Notes under the pieces: model-generated | Database searches by the model: none | What the model was told of the DNA's origin: nothing | What the model saw: the letters and a program-made list of their open reading frames with translations, nothing else | In this document: positions 14,704 to 23,170 of the stretch, piece by piece | Layout of the letters: every line of letters begins with the position of its first letter | How positions within the stretch are numbered: the stretch's first letter is position 1 | DNA from: an uncultured Mycoplasmatota bacterium | GTDB lineage: Bacteria > Bacillota_I > Bacilli_A > RF39 > UBA660 | Direction: 5' to 3' | Assembly (NCBI GenBank): GCA_900542735.1 | Contig: UQOS01000011.1 | Coordinates: 1-32,127 of the forward strand | Length of the DNA stretch: 32,127 bases | Program-made: the position numbers and the translations under genes

Positions 14704-14967
14704 GTGAAGTATGTTTATAAACCTAATGGTGTATGTAGTAGAGAAATTTCTTTTGATGTAAATGATGGCGTTGTTACTAATATAAATTTTGTTGGAGGAT
14801 GCCCAGGTAATTTAAAGATGATAGCTAAACTTTTAGATGGTTATAAGATAGAAGAAATTATTAATAAGTGTGAAGGTAATACTTGTGGAATGAAAAATAC
14901 ATCTTGTAGTGATCAATTAGCTAAAGGGTTAAAAGAAGCTTTATTAAAAGAAAAAAGTCACTGTTAA
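14704..14967 (+). CDS. TSCPD-domain protein (TIGR03905 family)
   Basis: A small Cys-rich protein of ~87 residues of the TIGR03905/TSCPD type: YVYKPNGVCSREISF, NINFVGGCPGNLKMIAKLLDGY, and CEGNTCGMKNTSCSDQLAKGLKEAL. Five Cys (GVC, GGCPGN, CEG, NTCG, TSCSDQ) occupy conserved positions; TSC.DQ gives the domain its name. The domain also occurs at the end of some ribonucleotide reductases, but the free-standing form has no firm function. Start choice: GTG 14704 is preferred, with GGTGAT upstream spaced as in ireB and rluD; ATG 14698 adds two residues. A perfect TATAAT lies at 14682-14687. It is inserted between sigG and ylmC, not a usual place. Confidence 0.85.
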   Translation: MKYVYKPNGVCSREISFDVNDGVVTNINFVGGCPGNLKMIAKLLDGYKIEEIINKCEGNTCGMKNTSCSDQLAKGLKEALLKEKSHC

Positions 14968-14989
14968 GGTATTTATAATACCTTTTTTT
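14966..14989 (+). terminator. Terminator after the TSCPD gene
   Basis: AAGGTATT-TAT-AATACCTT, beginning in the stop codon and followed by T to 14989. Confidence 0.85.
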
Positions 14990-15012
14990 CATATATTTCT
15001 TTAGGTGGTAAT

Positions 15013-15246
15013 ATGCGTTTATCCGATTTACAAAATAAAGATATTGTGAATGTAAATGATGGTAAAAATATTGGAAGTATTATTGATGTTAAAATAGATG
15101 AAACTAGTGGTAATATTGTATCTTTTATTATTGAACCAAATAAAAATTTTTTTAAATTTTTTAATAGAAGTAGTGATACGGAAATTAAATGGCAGAGTAT
15201 CACTAAAATTGGAGAAGATGTGATTTTAGTAAAAATTAGTATTTAA
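15013..15246 (+). CDS. ylmC: YlmC/YmxH family PRC-barrel protein (sporulation-associated)
   Basis: The 77-residue protein has the PRC-barrel pattern MRLSDLQNKDIVNVNDGKNIGSIIDVKIDETSGNIVSFIIEP, then EIKWQSITKIGEDVILV. It matches YlmC/YmxH proteins annotated as sporulation proteins of unknown mechanism. The ATG follows AGGTGGTAAT. Its position after sigG and before sepF matches B. subtilis sigG-ylmA-ylmC...sepF, which supports the name. Confidence 0.88.
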   Translation: MRLSDLQNKDIVNVNDGKNIGSIIDVKIDETSGNIVSFIIEPNKNFFKFFNRSSDTEIKWQSITKIGEDVILVKISI

Positions 15247-15265
15247 CATATTCCCAAAAAATTTA

Positions 15266-15294
15266 TTTCCTTTTCTATATTTCTGTGGTACAAT
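15266..15294 (+). promoter_or_regulatory. Predicted extended -10 promoter of sepF
   Basis: TGGTACAAT gives an extended -10 (TACAAT at 15289-15294), with only a weak TTTCCT at the -35 spacing. Confidence 0.45.
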
Positions 15295-15325
15295 TAATTA
15301 TAGTTAAGAATATGGAGGGACAATC

Positions 15326-15757
15326 ATGGCTTTTGATGGTATGAAAAAGTTTTTTGGTGTAGAAGAAGAAACTACAGTAACAACTGATGGCAAAGAGGAA
15401 GGATTTTATAATGTTTCAACAGAACAAGTAGCAAATAAAACAGAAATGGGAAGTAATAAAATGATTTTGTTTGAACCACGTGCGTATTCAGAAAGTACCC
15501 AAATTACAGATTATTTAAAAAATAGAAATACAGTGGTTGTGAATTTAAAAAGGGTTACTCCTGATCAAGCAAAGCGTATTGTTGATTTTCTAACAGGAAG
15601 TTTATATGCTATGAATGGAAGTTTACAAAAATTAGGAGGAGGAATTTTCTTATGTGCTCCTAATAATGTAGATATTGAAGGCAAGATTACTGATGATTCG
15701 GCTAAAGCTTCAAAAGGTAAGAAAGAAGAAAAAGAGGAAGACGAATTTAATTGGTAA
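15326..15757 (+). CDS. sepF: Cell division protein SepF
   Basis: SepF binds membrane and FtsZ and shapes the Z ring of Gram-positive bacteria. The 143-residue protein starts MAFDGMKKFFGVEEE (membrane-binding amphipathic helix), has a short linker, then the SepF core: KMILFEPRAYSESTQITDYLKNRNTVVVNLKRVTPDQAKRIVDFLTGSLYAMNGSLQKLGGGIFLCAPNNVDI. A Lys/Glu-rich tail ends EEDEFNW. GGAGGG precedes the ATG. divIVA follows after 28 bases, so the two are co-transcribed; ylmG and ylmH, usually between them, are absent. Confidence 0.96.
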   Translation: MAFDGMKKFFGVEEETTVTTDGKEEGFYNVSTEQVANKTEMGSNKMILFEPRAYSESTQITDYLKNRNTVVVNLKRVTPDQAKRIVDFLTGSLYAMNGSLQKLGGGIFLCAPNNVDIEGKITDDSAKASKGKKEEKEEDEFNW

Positions 15758-15785
15758 ATAAGTAATGCTCTAGTTGAGGTGGATT

Positions 15786-16220
15786 ATGAAAAGATTTAGT
15801 AAGGAGTTTAATGGCTATAATAAAGATGAAGTAAATGCTTTTGTTAATGATACTATTAATCAAGTTGAAAAAGTATTAGCTAAAATGGAAAAACAACAAG
15901 CAGAAATTAATTCTTTAAAAAATCAAATTGTTCACTATCAAGATATCGAAAGAAGCCTAAATCTAGCATTAATGAATGCCCAAGAAGTAGGTGAAAACAT
16001 TAGAAAAATGGCTCAAGGTGAAGCAAGAAGTATTATTGATGAAGCACATCGTAACGCTAATAGAATAGTAAATGATGCGTTAATTAGAAGTGAGAAAATT
16101 GAACTTAAAACAGATAATGCAGAAAGAAATTTAAGAATACTAAAAAAGAAATTGAGAAATATCATTGAGCATCAGTTAGATATTATAGAAGAAATAGAAG
16201 TATTAGAAGTAGAAGAGTAA
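15786..16220 (+). CDS. divIVA: DivIVA-domain protein
   Basis: DivIVA marks curved membrane at division sites and poles. The N-terminus MKRFSKEFNGYNKDEVNAFVND is the membrane-binding, FSKEFNGYN-type domain. A long coiled coil follows (~20-145, heptad-like KVLAKMEKQQAEINSLKNQ, AEARSIIDEAHRNANRIVNDAL). Start: ATG 15786 is taken because GAGGTGG lies immediately upstream; a TTG at 15774 in the same frame overlaps that site. At 144 residues it is near B. subtilis DivIVA (164). It is followed by a terminator, so ileS is transcribed separately. Confidence 0.92.
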   Translation: MKRFSKEFNGYNKDEVNAFVNDTINQVEKVLAKMEKQQAEINSLKNQIVHYQDIERSLNLALMNAQEVGENIRKMAQGEARSIIDEAHRNANRIVNDALIRSEKIELKTDNAERNLRILKKKLRNIIEHQLDIIEEIEVLEVEE

Positions 16221-16233
16221 ATCTTCTTTTTTT
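16211..16233 (+). terminator. Terminator after divIVA
   Basis: AGAAGA-GTAAA-TCTTCT followed by T, overlapping the stop codon. A short stem but a good T run. Confidence 0.7.
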
Positions 16234-16243
16234 CATTATAATA

Positions 16244-16272
16244 TTGAATTTTCTATATTTTTATGGTATATT
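16244..16272 (+). promoter_or_regulatory. Predicted promoter of the ileS T-box transcript
   Basis: TTGAAT (16244-16249) and TATATT (16267-16272, with TGG just before) are 17 bases apart. Confidence 0.6.
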
Positions 16273-16277
16273 AACCA

Positions 16278-16506
16278 ATGTCAAATCAAGTGCGAAAGAC
16301 GAAATAATAGGAAGTATTTAGAGAATTCCTTATTGGGTGAAAGAGGAATATATAGAATATTATTTAGATCACTTTCAAGATTGAGTTTTATGGATAAGAT
16401 AGAACCGTATATCTACGTTACAGATTTAAGTGGATAATTTTTATAATTATCAATTAAGGTGGTACCGCGATTATTCGTCCTTATGGAAGAATAGTCGTTT
16501 TTTTTT
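16278..16506 (+). ncRNA. T-box riboswitch leader, Ile specifier (ATC)
   Basis: The T-box AAGGTGGTACCGCG is at 16456-16469. The terminator pairs CGATTATTC (16468-16476) with GAATAGTCG (16489-16497), ends in nine T, and overlaps the T-box, so antiterminator and terminator exclude each other. The specifier ATC is at 16368-16370, followed by ACTTTCAAGA. Uncharged tRNA-Ile should allow read-through into ileS. Confidence 0.92.
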
Positions 16507-16533
16507 ATATGGTTTATGGAAAGGGTGTAAATT

Positions 16534-19500
16534 ATGTTTAAAGAATTAAGTAAAGAAAAAAATAGTGTTGTAGAAGAAAAATTAATGAATAAGTTTTTAG
16601 AGGAAGACTTATTAAATAAATCTATTGAAAAGGGAAAAGATTATTTTGTTTTCTATGATGGACCTGCTACAGCTAATGGTATGCCAGGAATTCATCATAT
16701 GTTAGCTAAGCTTTTAAAAGATACTTTTTGTAAGTATAAAACGATGCAAGGCTACAAGGTACTTCGTAAAGTAGGTTGGGATACTCATGGTCTTCCAGTA
16801 GAAGTACAAGTAGAAAAAGAATTAGGTTTTAGTGGTAAAACTGATATTGAGAAATATGGTATTAAAGAATTTAATGAAAAATGTCGTGAATCTGTTTGGA
16901 AAAATGAAGCATCATTTAAAGATTTTACGAATAAAATGGGTCAATTTATTGATTTAAAAAATCCATATATTACTTATGATAATAACTATATTGAAACAGA
17001 ATGGTGGATTTTAAAGAAGTTTTTTGATGAAGGATTAATCTATGATGGACTTAAGATTTTACCATACTGTCCTAGATGTGGAACAGGACTTGCTAGTCAT
17101 GAAGTTGCTCAAGGTTATAAAGAAATTAGTGTTAATACAGTAACCGTTCCTTTTAAAATGAAAGATGAAGATAATACTTATTTATTAATTTGGACTACTA
17201 CTCCGTGGACTTTGATTTCTAATGTTGCAGCTTGTGTAAATCCTAATGAAAAGTATGTTAAGTGTTTATCAAAAGGACATAATTTTATCGTAGCAGAAAA
17301 ACTTGCTCATAAAGTATTAGGTGATGAATTTGAAGTAGTAGAAGAATATTTAGGAAAAGATTTAGAATATCGTGAATATGAACAATTTTTACCATTCTTA
17401 TCTGTTAATAAAAAAGCTTTTTATATAACGACAGCCGATTATGTTACTATGGAAGATGGTACTGGTATCGTTCATATAGCTCCTGCTTTTGGACAAGATG
17501 ACTATGAAGTAGGATTAAAATATGATTTACCAATGTTAAATCCGGTTGATGAAAATGGCTGTTATACAGACGGACCATGGAAGGGAAGATTAGTAGTTGA
17601 TTCAGAGCTTGAAGTTGATATTATTAAATATTTAATAAGTGAAGATAAATTATTTAAGAAACAAAAAATGGTACATAACTATCCACATTGCTGGAGATGT
17701 AAAACACCACTTGTTTATTATTCAAAACCTAGTTTATATATTAAAACAACTGCTTTTAAAGATAAAATTATAGAAGCTAATAAAACAGTTAATTGGTATC
17801 CAGAATATGTTGGAGAAAAACGTTTTGGTAACTGGCTTGAAAATATGAATGATTGGGCTATTTCTAGAAATAGATATTGGGGTACTCCAATTCCATTATG
17901 GAGATGTAGTTGTGGACATGATGAAATGATAGGTTCCCGTAAAGAACTAGTAGAAAAAGCGATTGAAAATATTGATGAATCAATTGAACTTCATAGACCA
18001 TATGTTGATGATATTCATATTAAATGTCCAAACTGTGGAAAAGAAATGAGTCGTGTTAAAGAAGTAATGGACTGTTGGTTTGATTCTGGTTCTATGCCAT
18101 TTGCTCAATATCACTATCCATTTGAAAATAAAGATTTATTTGAAAAACAATTCCCAGCTGATTTTATTAGTGAAGGAATTGATCAAACTCGTGGTTGGTT
18201 CTATTCTTTATTAGTAATTTCTACTTTTGTGAAAGGTTGTAGTCCTTATAAAAATGTGGTTGTAAACGACTTACTTTTAGATAAATTAGGACAAAAGATG
18301 CATAAATCTAAAGGAAATGCAGTTGAACCATTTAGTATTTTAGAAAAATATGGAGCAGATGCTACTAGATTTTATATGTTATATGCATCTCCTGTATGGA
18401 CACCACTTAAGTTTGATGAAGATGGTATCAAAGAAGTTCAATCTAAATTCTTTAATACCTTAAAAAATACTTATACATTCTTTGAAATGTATGCAAATAC
18501 AGATAAAGTTGATCCTAGAGAATTTGAAGTAGAATATGATGAGTTAGAAGAAATTGATAAATGGTTACTTTCTAAATATAATAAATTAGTAAAATATATG
18601 ACTCATGCTATGAATGAATATGATTTAAATAAAGCAGTAAGATTAGTAAACAGTTTCGTAAATGAAGAATTATCTAACTGGTATATTAGACGTAATCGTA
18701 GAAGATTCTGGGGTAGTAGTCTTGATACTAGTAAGAAGGCAGTTTATAAGACAACTTATCAAGTATTAGAAGGAATTTGTAGATTAATTGCTCCAATTGT
18801 ACCTTTTGTATCTGATGAAATTTATACTAATTTAACTGGTGAAGAAAGTGTTCATTTAGCTAGTTATCCAATTTGTGATGAAGCTAAAATTAATGAGAAA
18901 ATTGAATGCAGAATGGACTTAGTAAGAGATTTAATCTCACTTGGTAGAAATGCTAGAGAAGAAGCTAAAATTAAAGTAAGACAACCAATCAGTGAAGTTA
19001 TTTTAGATGGTAAAAATGAAGATACTATTTCTGATTTAGTAGATTTAATTAAAGAAGAATTAAATGTAAAAGAAGTTACTTTTGCGAAAGATTTATCATT
19101 ATATATGAATTTTGAAGTAAAACCTAACTTTAAGATTTGTGGTAAGATGTTTGGATCTCATATGAAAGAATTTCAAGAAAAACTTGTCTCTTTAAGTGAA
19201 GAAGATATTACTACTTTAGAAAGTAATGGTACTATCAAAATGGAAGTTGATCATGAAGAAGTAGAAGTTACTCCTGAAATGGTAGAAATTAGAGTTTCTT
19301 CTAAAGAAGGATTTAACGCAAGTCATGAAGGAAATCATTTTATTGTTTTAAATACTACTTTAACTAGTGAATTAATTAATGAAGGAATTGTGCGTGAATT
19401 TATTAGTAAAGTTCAAAATTTAAGAAAGGCAAAGGATTTTGAAATTACTGATAGAATTGAAATCTACTATACTGAAAATAATGATTTTGAAAACGCTATT

Positions 19501-19629
19501 TCTAATTATATTGAAATAATTAAAAAAGAAACATTAGCTTTAGATATTATCAAGAAAGAATTAGATACAGAAGAAGTTAATTTAAATGGCGTAAATGTTA
19601 AATTTGATGTAGAAAGAGTAAGCAAATAA
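16534..19629 (+). CDS. ileS: Isoleucyl-tRNA synthetase, type 2 (eukaryote-like)
   Basis: IleRS charges tRNA-Ile and edits valine. The 1031-residue length and start FKELSKEKNSVVEEKLMNKFLEE...FVFYDGPATANGMPGIHHMLAK are those of IleRS2, longer than the ~920-residue IleRS1 of B. subtilis. HIGH appears as GIHH (about residue 52) and KMSKS as KMHKSKGN (about 589). The CP1 editing region contains LLIWTTTPWTLISNVAACVNP, and MDCWFDSGSMPFAQYHYP is typical. Four CxxC pairs (CPRCG, CWRC, CSCG, CPNC) occur in the middle. IleRS2 often confers natural mupirocin resistance in other bacteria; that is family knowledge, not shown here. It sits at the conserved divIVA-ileS-lspA position under an Ile T-box. Confidence 0.96.
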   Translation: MFKELSKEKNSVVEEKLMNKFLEEDLLNKSIEKGKDYFVFYDGPATANGMPGIHHMLAKLLKDTFCKYKTMQGYKVLRKVGWDTHGLPVEVQVEKELGFSGKTDIEKYGIKEFNEKCRESVWKNEASFKDFTNKMGQFIDLKNPYITYDNNYIETEWWILKKFFDEGLIYDGLKILPYCPRCGTGLASHEVAQGYKEISVNTVTVPFKMKDEDNTYLLIWTTTPWTLISNVAACVNPNEKYVKCLSKGHNFIVAEKLAHKVLGDEFEVVEEYLGKDLEYREYEQFLPFLSVNKKAFYITTADYVTMEDGTGIVHIAPAFGQDDYEVGLKYDLPMLNPVDENGCYTDGPWKGRLVVDSELEVDIIKYLISEDKLFKKQKMVHNYPHCWRCKTPLVYYSKPSLYIKTTAFKDKIIEANKTVNWYPEYVGEKRFGNWLENMNDWAISRNRYWGTPIPLWRCSCGHDEMIGSRKELVEKAIENIDESIELHRPYVDDIHIKCPNCGKEMSRVKEVMDCWFDSGSMPFAQYHYPFENKDLFEKQFPADFISEGIDQTRGWFYSLLVISTFVKGCSPYKNVVVNDLLLDKLGQKMHKSKGNAVEPFSILEKYGADATRFYMLYASPVWTPLKFDEDGIKEVQSKFFNTLKNTYTFFEMYANTDKVDPREFEVEYDELEEIDKWLLSKYNKLVKYMTHAMNEYDLNKAVRLVNSFVNEELSNWYIRRNRRRFWGSSLDTSKKAVYKTTYQVLEGICRLIAPIVPFVSDEIYTNLTGEESVHLASYPICDEAKINEKIECRMDLVRDLISLGRNAREEAKIKVRQPISEVILDGKNEDTISDLVDLIKEELNVKEVTFAKDLSLYMNFEVKPNFKICGKMFGSHMKEFQEKLVSLSEEDITTLESNGTIKMEVDHEEVEVTPEMVEIRVSSKEGFNASHEGNHFIVLNTTLTSELINEGIVREFISKVQNLRKAKDFEITDRIEIYYTENNDFENAISNYIEIIKKETLALDIIKKELDTEEVNLNGVNVKFDVERVSK

Positions 19630-19694
19630 CTTAGGTTCTCTATTAACCAGTGTTGATAGGACCAAAAACTAATGATAATATAATTACTATTTAT

Positions 19695-19717
19695 GGGGAC
19701 TAGAAATAGTCCTCTTT
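19695..19717 (+). terminator. Terminator after ileS
   Basis: GGGGACTA-GAAA-TAGTCCTC (8 bp including one G-U, GAAA tetraloop) followed by a moderate T-rich stretch. Confidence 0.7.
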
Positions 19718-19993
19718 AATTTTGTTTAATAGGATTATATAATATTTTAATCAATACAATTCTAGCTTTTAAATGGTTAAACTTTTTATAACTGCAAGCA
19801 ATATATTTTATCTATTTGATAATATTTAGTTTCTTCTACCTTTTTGTTTGATTATTCATAATACATGTTAGTGATATATTCTTGTTATGAATATTATTAT
19901 TGACTATATTTAAATAAGTTACCTTATTTATTTTGGTAAACAATTTCAGAAAGAAATTTGCTTTTTAAATTTTAGAAATTTTATTTGGCTAGG

Positions 19994-20023
19994 TTGCGAA
20001 TATAGTCTATCGTATGATATAAT
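19994..20023 (+). promoter_or_regulatory. Predicted promoter of lspA-rluD
   Basis: TTGCGA (19994-19999) and a perfect TATAAT (20018-20023) are 18 bases apart. Confidence 0.55.
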
Positions 20024-20048
20024 ACCATTCGATTGGACGGTGTGGTAT

Positions 20049-20525
20049 TTGAAAAAAAAGATATATTTAATTAGTACCATTTTACTGATAGTAGACCAAT
20101 TTGTAAAACACTTAGTGATAGCTAATATTTCTTATTCTGATACTATTTTTTTAGTTCCCAAATTCTTTTATTTAACTTGTGTTAAAAATACCGGTGGAGC
20201 TTGGAGTATCTTTCAAGATAACTTTATTTTTCTACTATGTATTAGTATAGCTGCTATTGTTTTCTTTTTTTATTATCTATCTAAGAAAGAAAGTTATTCT
20301 ATCATAGAAATCATTTATTTAGGACTTTTGTTTGGTGGCGTTTTAGGAAATTTTATCGATAGATTATGCTATCACGGCGTTGTTGATTATTTAGGATTTA
20401 TTTTTGGCTCTTATTATTTTCCTATTTTTAATATTGCAGATATTTCTATTGTTTGTGGGGGAATCTTATTTTTAATAGATAGTTTTGGAGGTGATAAACA
20501 TGGAGTTACAAGTAGAACAAACTGA
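20049..20525 (+). CDS. lspA: Lipoprotein signal peptidase LspA
   Basis: LspA removes signal peptides from prolipoproteins, using two catalytic Asp in the membrane. Conserved marks are LIVDQFVKHLV (D..K), FFYLTCVKNTGGAWSIF (N.GaAf), GGVLGNFIDRL, GVVDYLGF (first catalytic Asp) and FPIFNIADISIVCGGILF (FNiAD, second catalytic Asp). There are four membrane helices. Start: TTG 20049 gives the normal MKKKIYLIS N-terminus with GGTGTGG just before it; GTG 20040 adds WYL and lacks a ribosome site, so TTG is preferred but not certain. It overlaps rluD by 26 bases. Substrates in this window include the lipoproteins at 4593 and 26824. Confidence 0.95.
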   Translation: MKKKIYLISTILLIVDQFVKHLVIANISYSDTIFLVPKFFYLTCVKNTGGAWSIFQDNFIFLLCISIAAIVFFFYYLSKKESYSIIEIIYLGLLFGGVLGNFIDRLCYHGVVDYLGFIFGSYYFPIFNIADISIVCGGILFLIDSFGGDKHGVTSRTN

Positions 20526-21399
20526 TATTAGAATTGACCAATATTTAGCACAAGAATTAGATATTAGTCGTAGTAAAATTCAAAAATTAATGAAACAAGA
20601 AAAAATAACGGTAAATGGTAAAAAAGTAAACAGTAGTTATTTAGTAAAGATAGGAGATATGATAGTAGTAGATGATAATTTAGATTTTTCTATTACTGTT
20701 GATAAGGAAAATATTCCTTTAGATATTGTTTATGAAGATGACTATTTATTAGTAGTTAATAAAAAATCAGGAATGGTAGTTCATCCAGCACCAGGTAATT
20801 ATCATGGTACTTTGGTAAATGCTTTATTATATCGTTTTTCTTTAAGCAATTGTGAATCTATTAGACCTGGTATTGTGCATCGTATTGATAAAGATACAAG
20901 TGGTTTATTAGTAGTAGCAAAAGATGATAAAACACATGAATTACTAAGTGATATGATAAAAGAGAAGAAAGTAAATAGAATTTATTATGCCTTAGTAGAT
21001 GGTATTATTCAAGAAGCTAGTGCTACCATTGATGCTCCTATTGGAAGAGATACTGAAAATCGTCAGAAAATGATGGTTACTGATATTAATAGTAAAGATG
21101 CTATTACGCATTTTAAAGTGTTAAAAAGATTTATGAAAGCAAATCAAACCTTAATTGAATGTAAGCTTGATACCGGTAGAACACATCAAATACGTGTTCA
21201 TATGGCTTACATTGGTTATCCTATTTATAATGATCCAGTATATGGAAAAAGAAAACAAACTACTTCTTTTGGACAATTCCTACATTCTAAAAAAATATCA
21301 TTTATACACCCTATTACGGGAAAACTAATTGAAAAAGAAGTAGATTTACCAGAAGAATTTCAAAACTATTTAGATGAAATTAATATACAAGAACAATAA
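20500..21399 (+). CDS. rluD: RluD-family 23S rRNA pseudouridine synthase
   Basis: Converts uridines of 23S rRNA to pseudouridine. An S4 RNA-binding domain is at ~5-65 (RIDQYLAQELDISRSKIQKLMKQEKITVNGKKV). The PseudoU-synth-2 domain has the catalytic motif HRIDKDTSGLLVVAKDD (Asp130) and DTGRTHQIRVHMAYIGYPIYNDPVYG. Its 299 residues match B. subtilis YlyB (RluD family). GGAGGTGATAA precedes ATG 20500; an upstream in-frame TTG lies inside that ribosome site. The overlap with lspA implies coupled translation, as in B. subtilis lspA-ylyB. A pyrR/pyrimidine cluster, which often follows, is absent. Confidence 0.94.
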   Translation: MELQVEQTDIRIDQYLAQELDISRSKIQKLMKQEKITVNGKKVNSSYLVKIGDMIVVDDNLDFSITVDKENIPLDIVYEDDYLLVVNKKSGMVVHPAPGNYHGTLVNALLYRFSLSNCESIRPGIVHRIDKDTSGLLVVAKDDKTHELLSDMIKEKKVNRIYYALVDGIIQEASATIDAPIGRDTENRQKMMVTDINSKDAITHFKVLKRFMKANQTLIECKLDTGRTHQIRVHMAYIGYPIYNDPVYGKRKQTTSFGQFLHSKKISFIHPITGKLIEKEVDLPEEFQNYLDEINIQEQ

Positions 21400-21437
21400 T
21401 TTAGTATATAATTGGTGTTGGAAAGTGAGGTAAAATA

Positions 21438-22574
21438 ATGAATGAGACAATAAATCGTAAAGATTTGATTGTAATGAAGTTACTTCATTATTTTATAACT
21501 AAAAGAAATTACAGTCCTATTATTTTACAGGGGGCTGAAGATGAAATTTGGTTAGAAAATTTAGATAGTGATTATAAAATAGTTCGTATTGTTTCTAATT
21601 ATATTCATAATGATGAACAGTTAGACTTTGATTTATTTAAAACAAAAAAGATTACAGATAAGATAAAGAAAAAAACATTTTCTTTTCATATGAATGTGTT
21701 ATCTATTTATACGAATTTAGGAGATAATGCTCATTTAGATAAAATTAAAAAAATGGATTGTGTTTCAGCATATGACGAGAATGATTTAGAAAAATCATCT
21801 ATTATAAAAGAACATTTTCCTGATATTTTTAAACAGTTAGAGTTTACAGAAGAGGGATTACAGTTATTTATTAAAATTACGAATGATATTAATGAAAAGA
21901 ATAAAAACGAAGCAGAAAAAGCAGAAGATGTTTTTAAAAAGAAAAAGCCAACTGTTACTTATACTTTAATTCTTCTTAATATTTTATGTTATTTAATTCC
22001 AATTTTATTTAACTGTTATGATGATATTGTGAATAGATTTTGTTTATATGGACTATTTATTCGCAAATATCATGAATTTTATCGTTTGTTTACTTGCTGC
22101 TTTTTGCATGCTAATATTATTCATTTACTACTTAACTGTTATGCCTTATATGTAATTGGTAGTCAGTTAGAAAGTTTTATGGGTAAAACAAAATATATTA
22201 TTATTTATTTATTCTCAGGACTTATGGGTAGTTTAATGTCTATTACTTTTGGAGACTATGCTAGTATTGGAGCAAGTGGCGCGATATTTGGACTTATGGG
22301 TAGCTTATTATATTTTGGTTATCATTATCGTGTTTATTTAGGTACAACATTAAAAAGTCAGATTATTCCTCTTATTTTAGTGAATCTAGTCTATGGTTCT
22401 ATTGTTTCAGGAATTGATAACTTTAGCCATATTGGAGGATTAATAGGTGGATTTTTAATCACTATGGCACTAGGCGTTAAATATAAAAGTAATACCAGTG
22501 AAAAAGTAAATGGAATTATAATTACTATTATTTTTAGTATTTTTATGTTGTATATGGCATTTGTGATGAAGTAG
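21438..22574 (+). CDS. Rhomboid intramembrane serine protease with N-terminal soluble domain
   Basis: The first ~165 residues are a soluble, basic-acidic domain of unknown fold. From ~175 on there are six to seven membrane helices with rhomboid signatures: FTCCFLHANIIHLLLNCYALYVIG (H..HLL.N motif), YLFSGLMGSLMS, GASGAIFGLMG (GxSG, catalytic Ser280) and FSHIGGLIGGFL (catalytic His331). The layout resembles B. subtilis YqgP/GluP, which cleaves membrane proteins within the bilayer and helps remove the magnesium transporter MgtE, but it lacks the C-terminal TPR repeats of YqgP. GTGAGGT precedes the ATG. It has its own terminator, and no partner gene is apparent. Confidence 0.92.
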   Translation: MNETINRKDLIVMKLLHYFITKRNYSPIILQGAEDEIWLENLDSDYKIVRIVSNYIHNDEQLDFDLFKTKKITDKIKKKTFSFHMNVLSIYTNLGDNAHLDKIKKMDCVSAYDENDLEKSSIIKEHFPDIFKQLEFTEEGLQLFIKITNDINEKNKNEAEKAEDVFKKKKPTVTYTLILLNILCYLIPILFNCYDDIVNRFCLYGLFIRKYHEFYRLFTCCFLHANIIHLLLNCYALYVIGSQLESFMGKTKYIIIYLFSGLMGSLMSITFGDYASIGASGAIFGLMGSLLYFGYHYRVYLGTTLKSQIIPLILVNLVYGSIVSGIDNFSHIGGLIGGFLITMALGVKYKSNTSEKVNGIIITIIFSIFMLYMAFVMK

Positions 22575-22594
22575 AAATTAAGTTTCTACTTTTT
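22570..22594 (+). terminator. Terminator after the rhomboid gene
   Basis: AGTAGAAA-TTAAG-TTTCTACT followed by T. The 5' arm includes the stop codon. Confidence 0.8.
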
Positions 22595-22646
22595 CTTTAC
22601 TCTCTTTTTAATTTAGGGTAAAATGTTATTAGAATGAGGTGACTTT

Positions 22647-23096
22647 ATGAAAAATAAAAATGGTTTTACTTTAATGGAAATGTTAGCAGTAGTAATTATT
22701 TTAGGAGTTATTTTAGTAATTGCGATTCCATCTGTTAACAATTTAATTAATAAAAACAGGACTAAAATGTATCAAACACATATGTCATTAGTAGAAGAAA
22801 AGACTAAGATTTTTGTGGATAAGTTTAAAGGAGAATTAACTAGTACAAGTGATACTTGTTTTAAAATTAATTATCAAGATTTAGTAAAATATCATTATGT
22901 AACAGAACAAGATGTTACTTGTAAAGGAAGTATTATTTTAACGAAATCTGGAAATGGTAAAAGTTTTTCTAGAGATTATTATTTAAGTTGCAAAGATAAA
23001 AATGGAGAAGTATTAGATAATTCTTTTTTACATGATGATTCTTTCCATGATAGTAATTTAACTCCTAATAACTGTAGTAGCTTTGAAGTAAAATAA
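22647..23096 (+). CDS. Type IV prepilin-like (ComGC/GspG-type) protein
   Basis: The 149-residue protein has a textbook class III signal: KNKNGFTLMEMLAVVIILGVILVIAIPSV, with cleavage after Gly6, mature Phe1 and Glu5. The globular part has four Cys (CFKINYQ, CKGS, SCKDKNG, NNCSSF), so disulphides are possible. GAGGTGAC precedes the ATG. No pilus assembly ATPase, platform protein or prepilin peptidase is adjacent, so it is an orphan; the machinery must be elsewhere. It resembles major pseudopilins more than the 56-residue protein at 13671. Confidence 0.85.
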   Translation: MKNKNGFTLMEMLAVVIILGVILVIAIPSVNNLINKNRTKMYQTHMSLVEEKTKIFVDKFKGELTSTSDTCFKINYQDLVKYHYVTEQDVTCKGSIILTKSGNGKSFSRDYYLSCKDKNGEVLDNSFLHDDSFHDSNLTPNNCSSFEVK

Positions 23097-23119
23097 TTTC
23101 TTTATTAATTCTCGGTTAG

Positions 23120-23148
23120 TTGAAAATAAAAACATTTCATGTTAAAAT
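23120..23148 (+). promoter_or_regulatory. Predicted promoter of the ireB-ruvX operon
   Basis: TTGAAA (23120-23125) and TAAAAT (23143-23148) are 17 bases apart, with TG before the -10. Confidence 0.65.
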
Positions 23149-23170
23149 GAAAACATAGAAGGTGATAAAC

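Larger units (their letters stand above)
19630..20039. other. Intergenic gap between ileS and lspA
   Basis: The 410 bases hold the ileS terminator near the start and an lspA promoter near the end. Between them the sequence is A+T-rich, with no ribosome site followed by a convincing frame on either strand. I see no RNA gene. Confidence 0.6.

Noticed and set aside
19630..20039. Hidden small gene or DGR template in the ileS-lspA gap
   Set aside because: No frame with a ribosome site on either strand, no A-rich near-copy of either candidate variable region, and stop codons are frequent.
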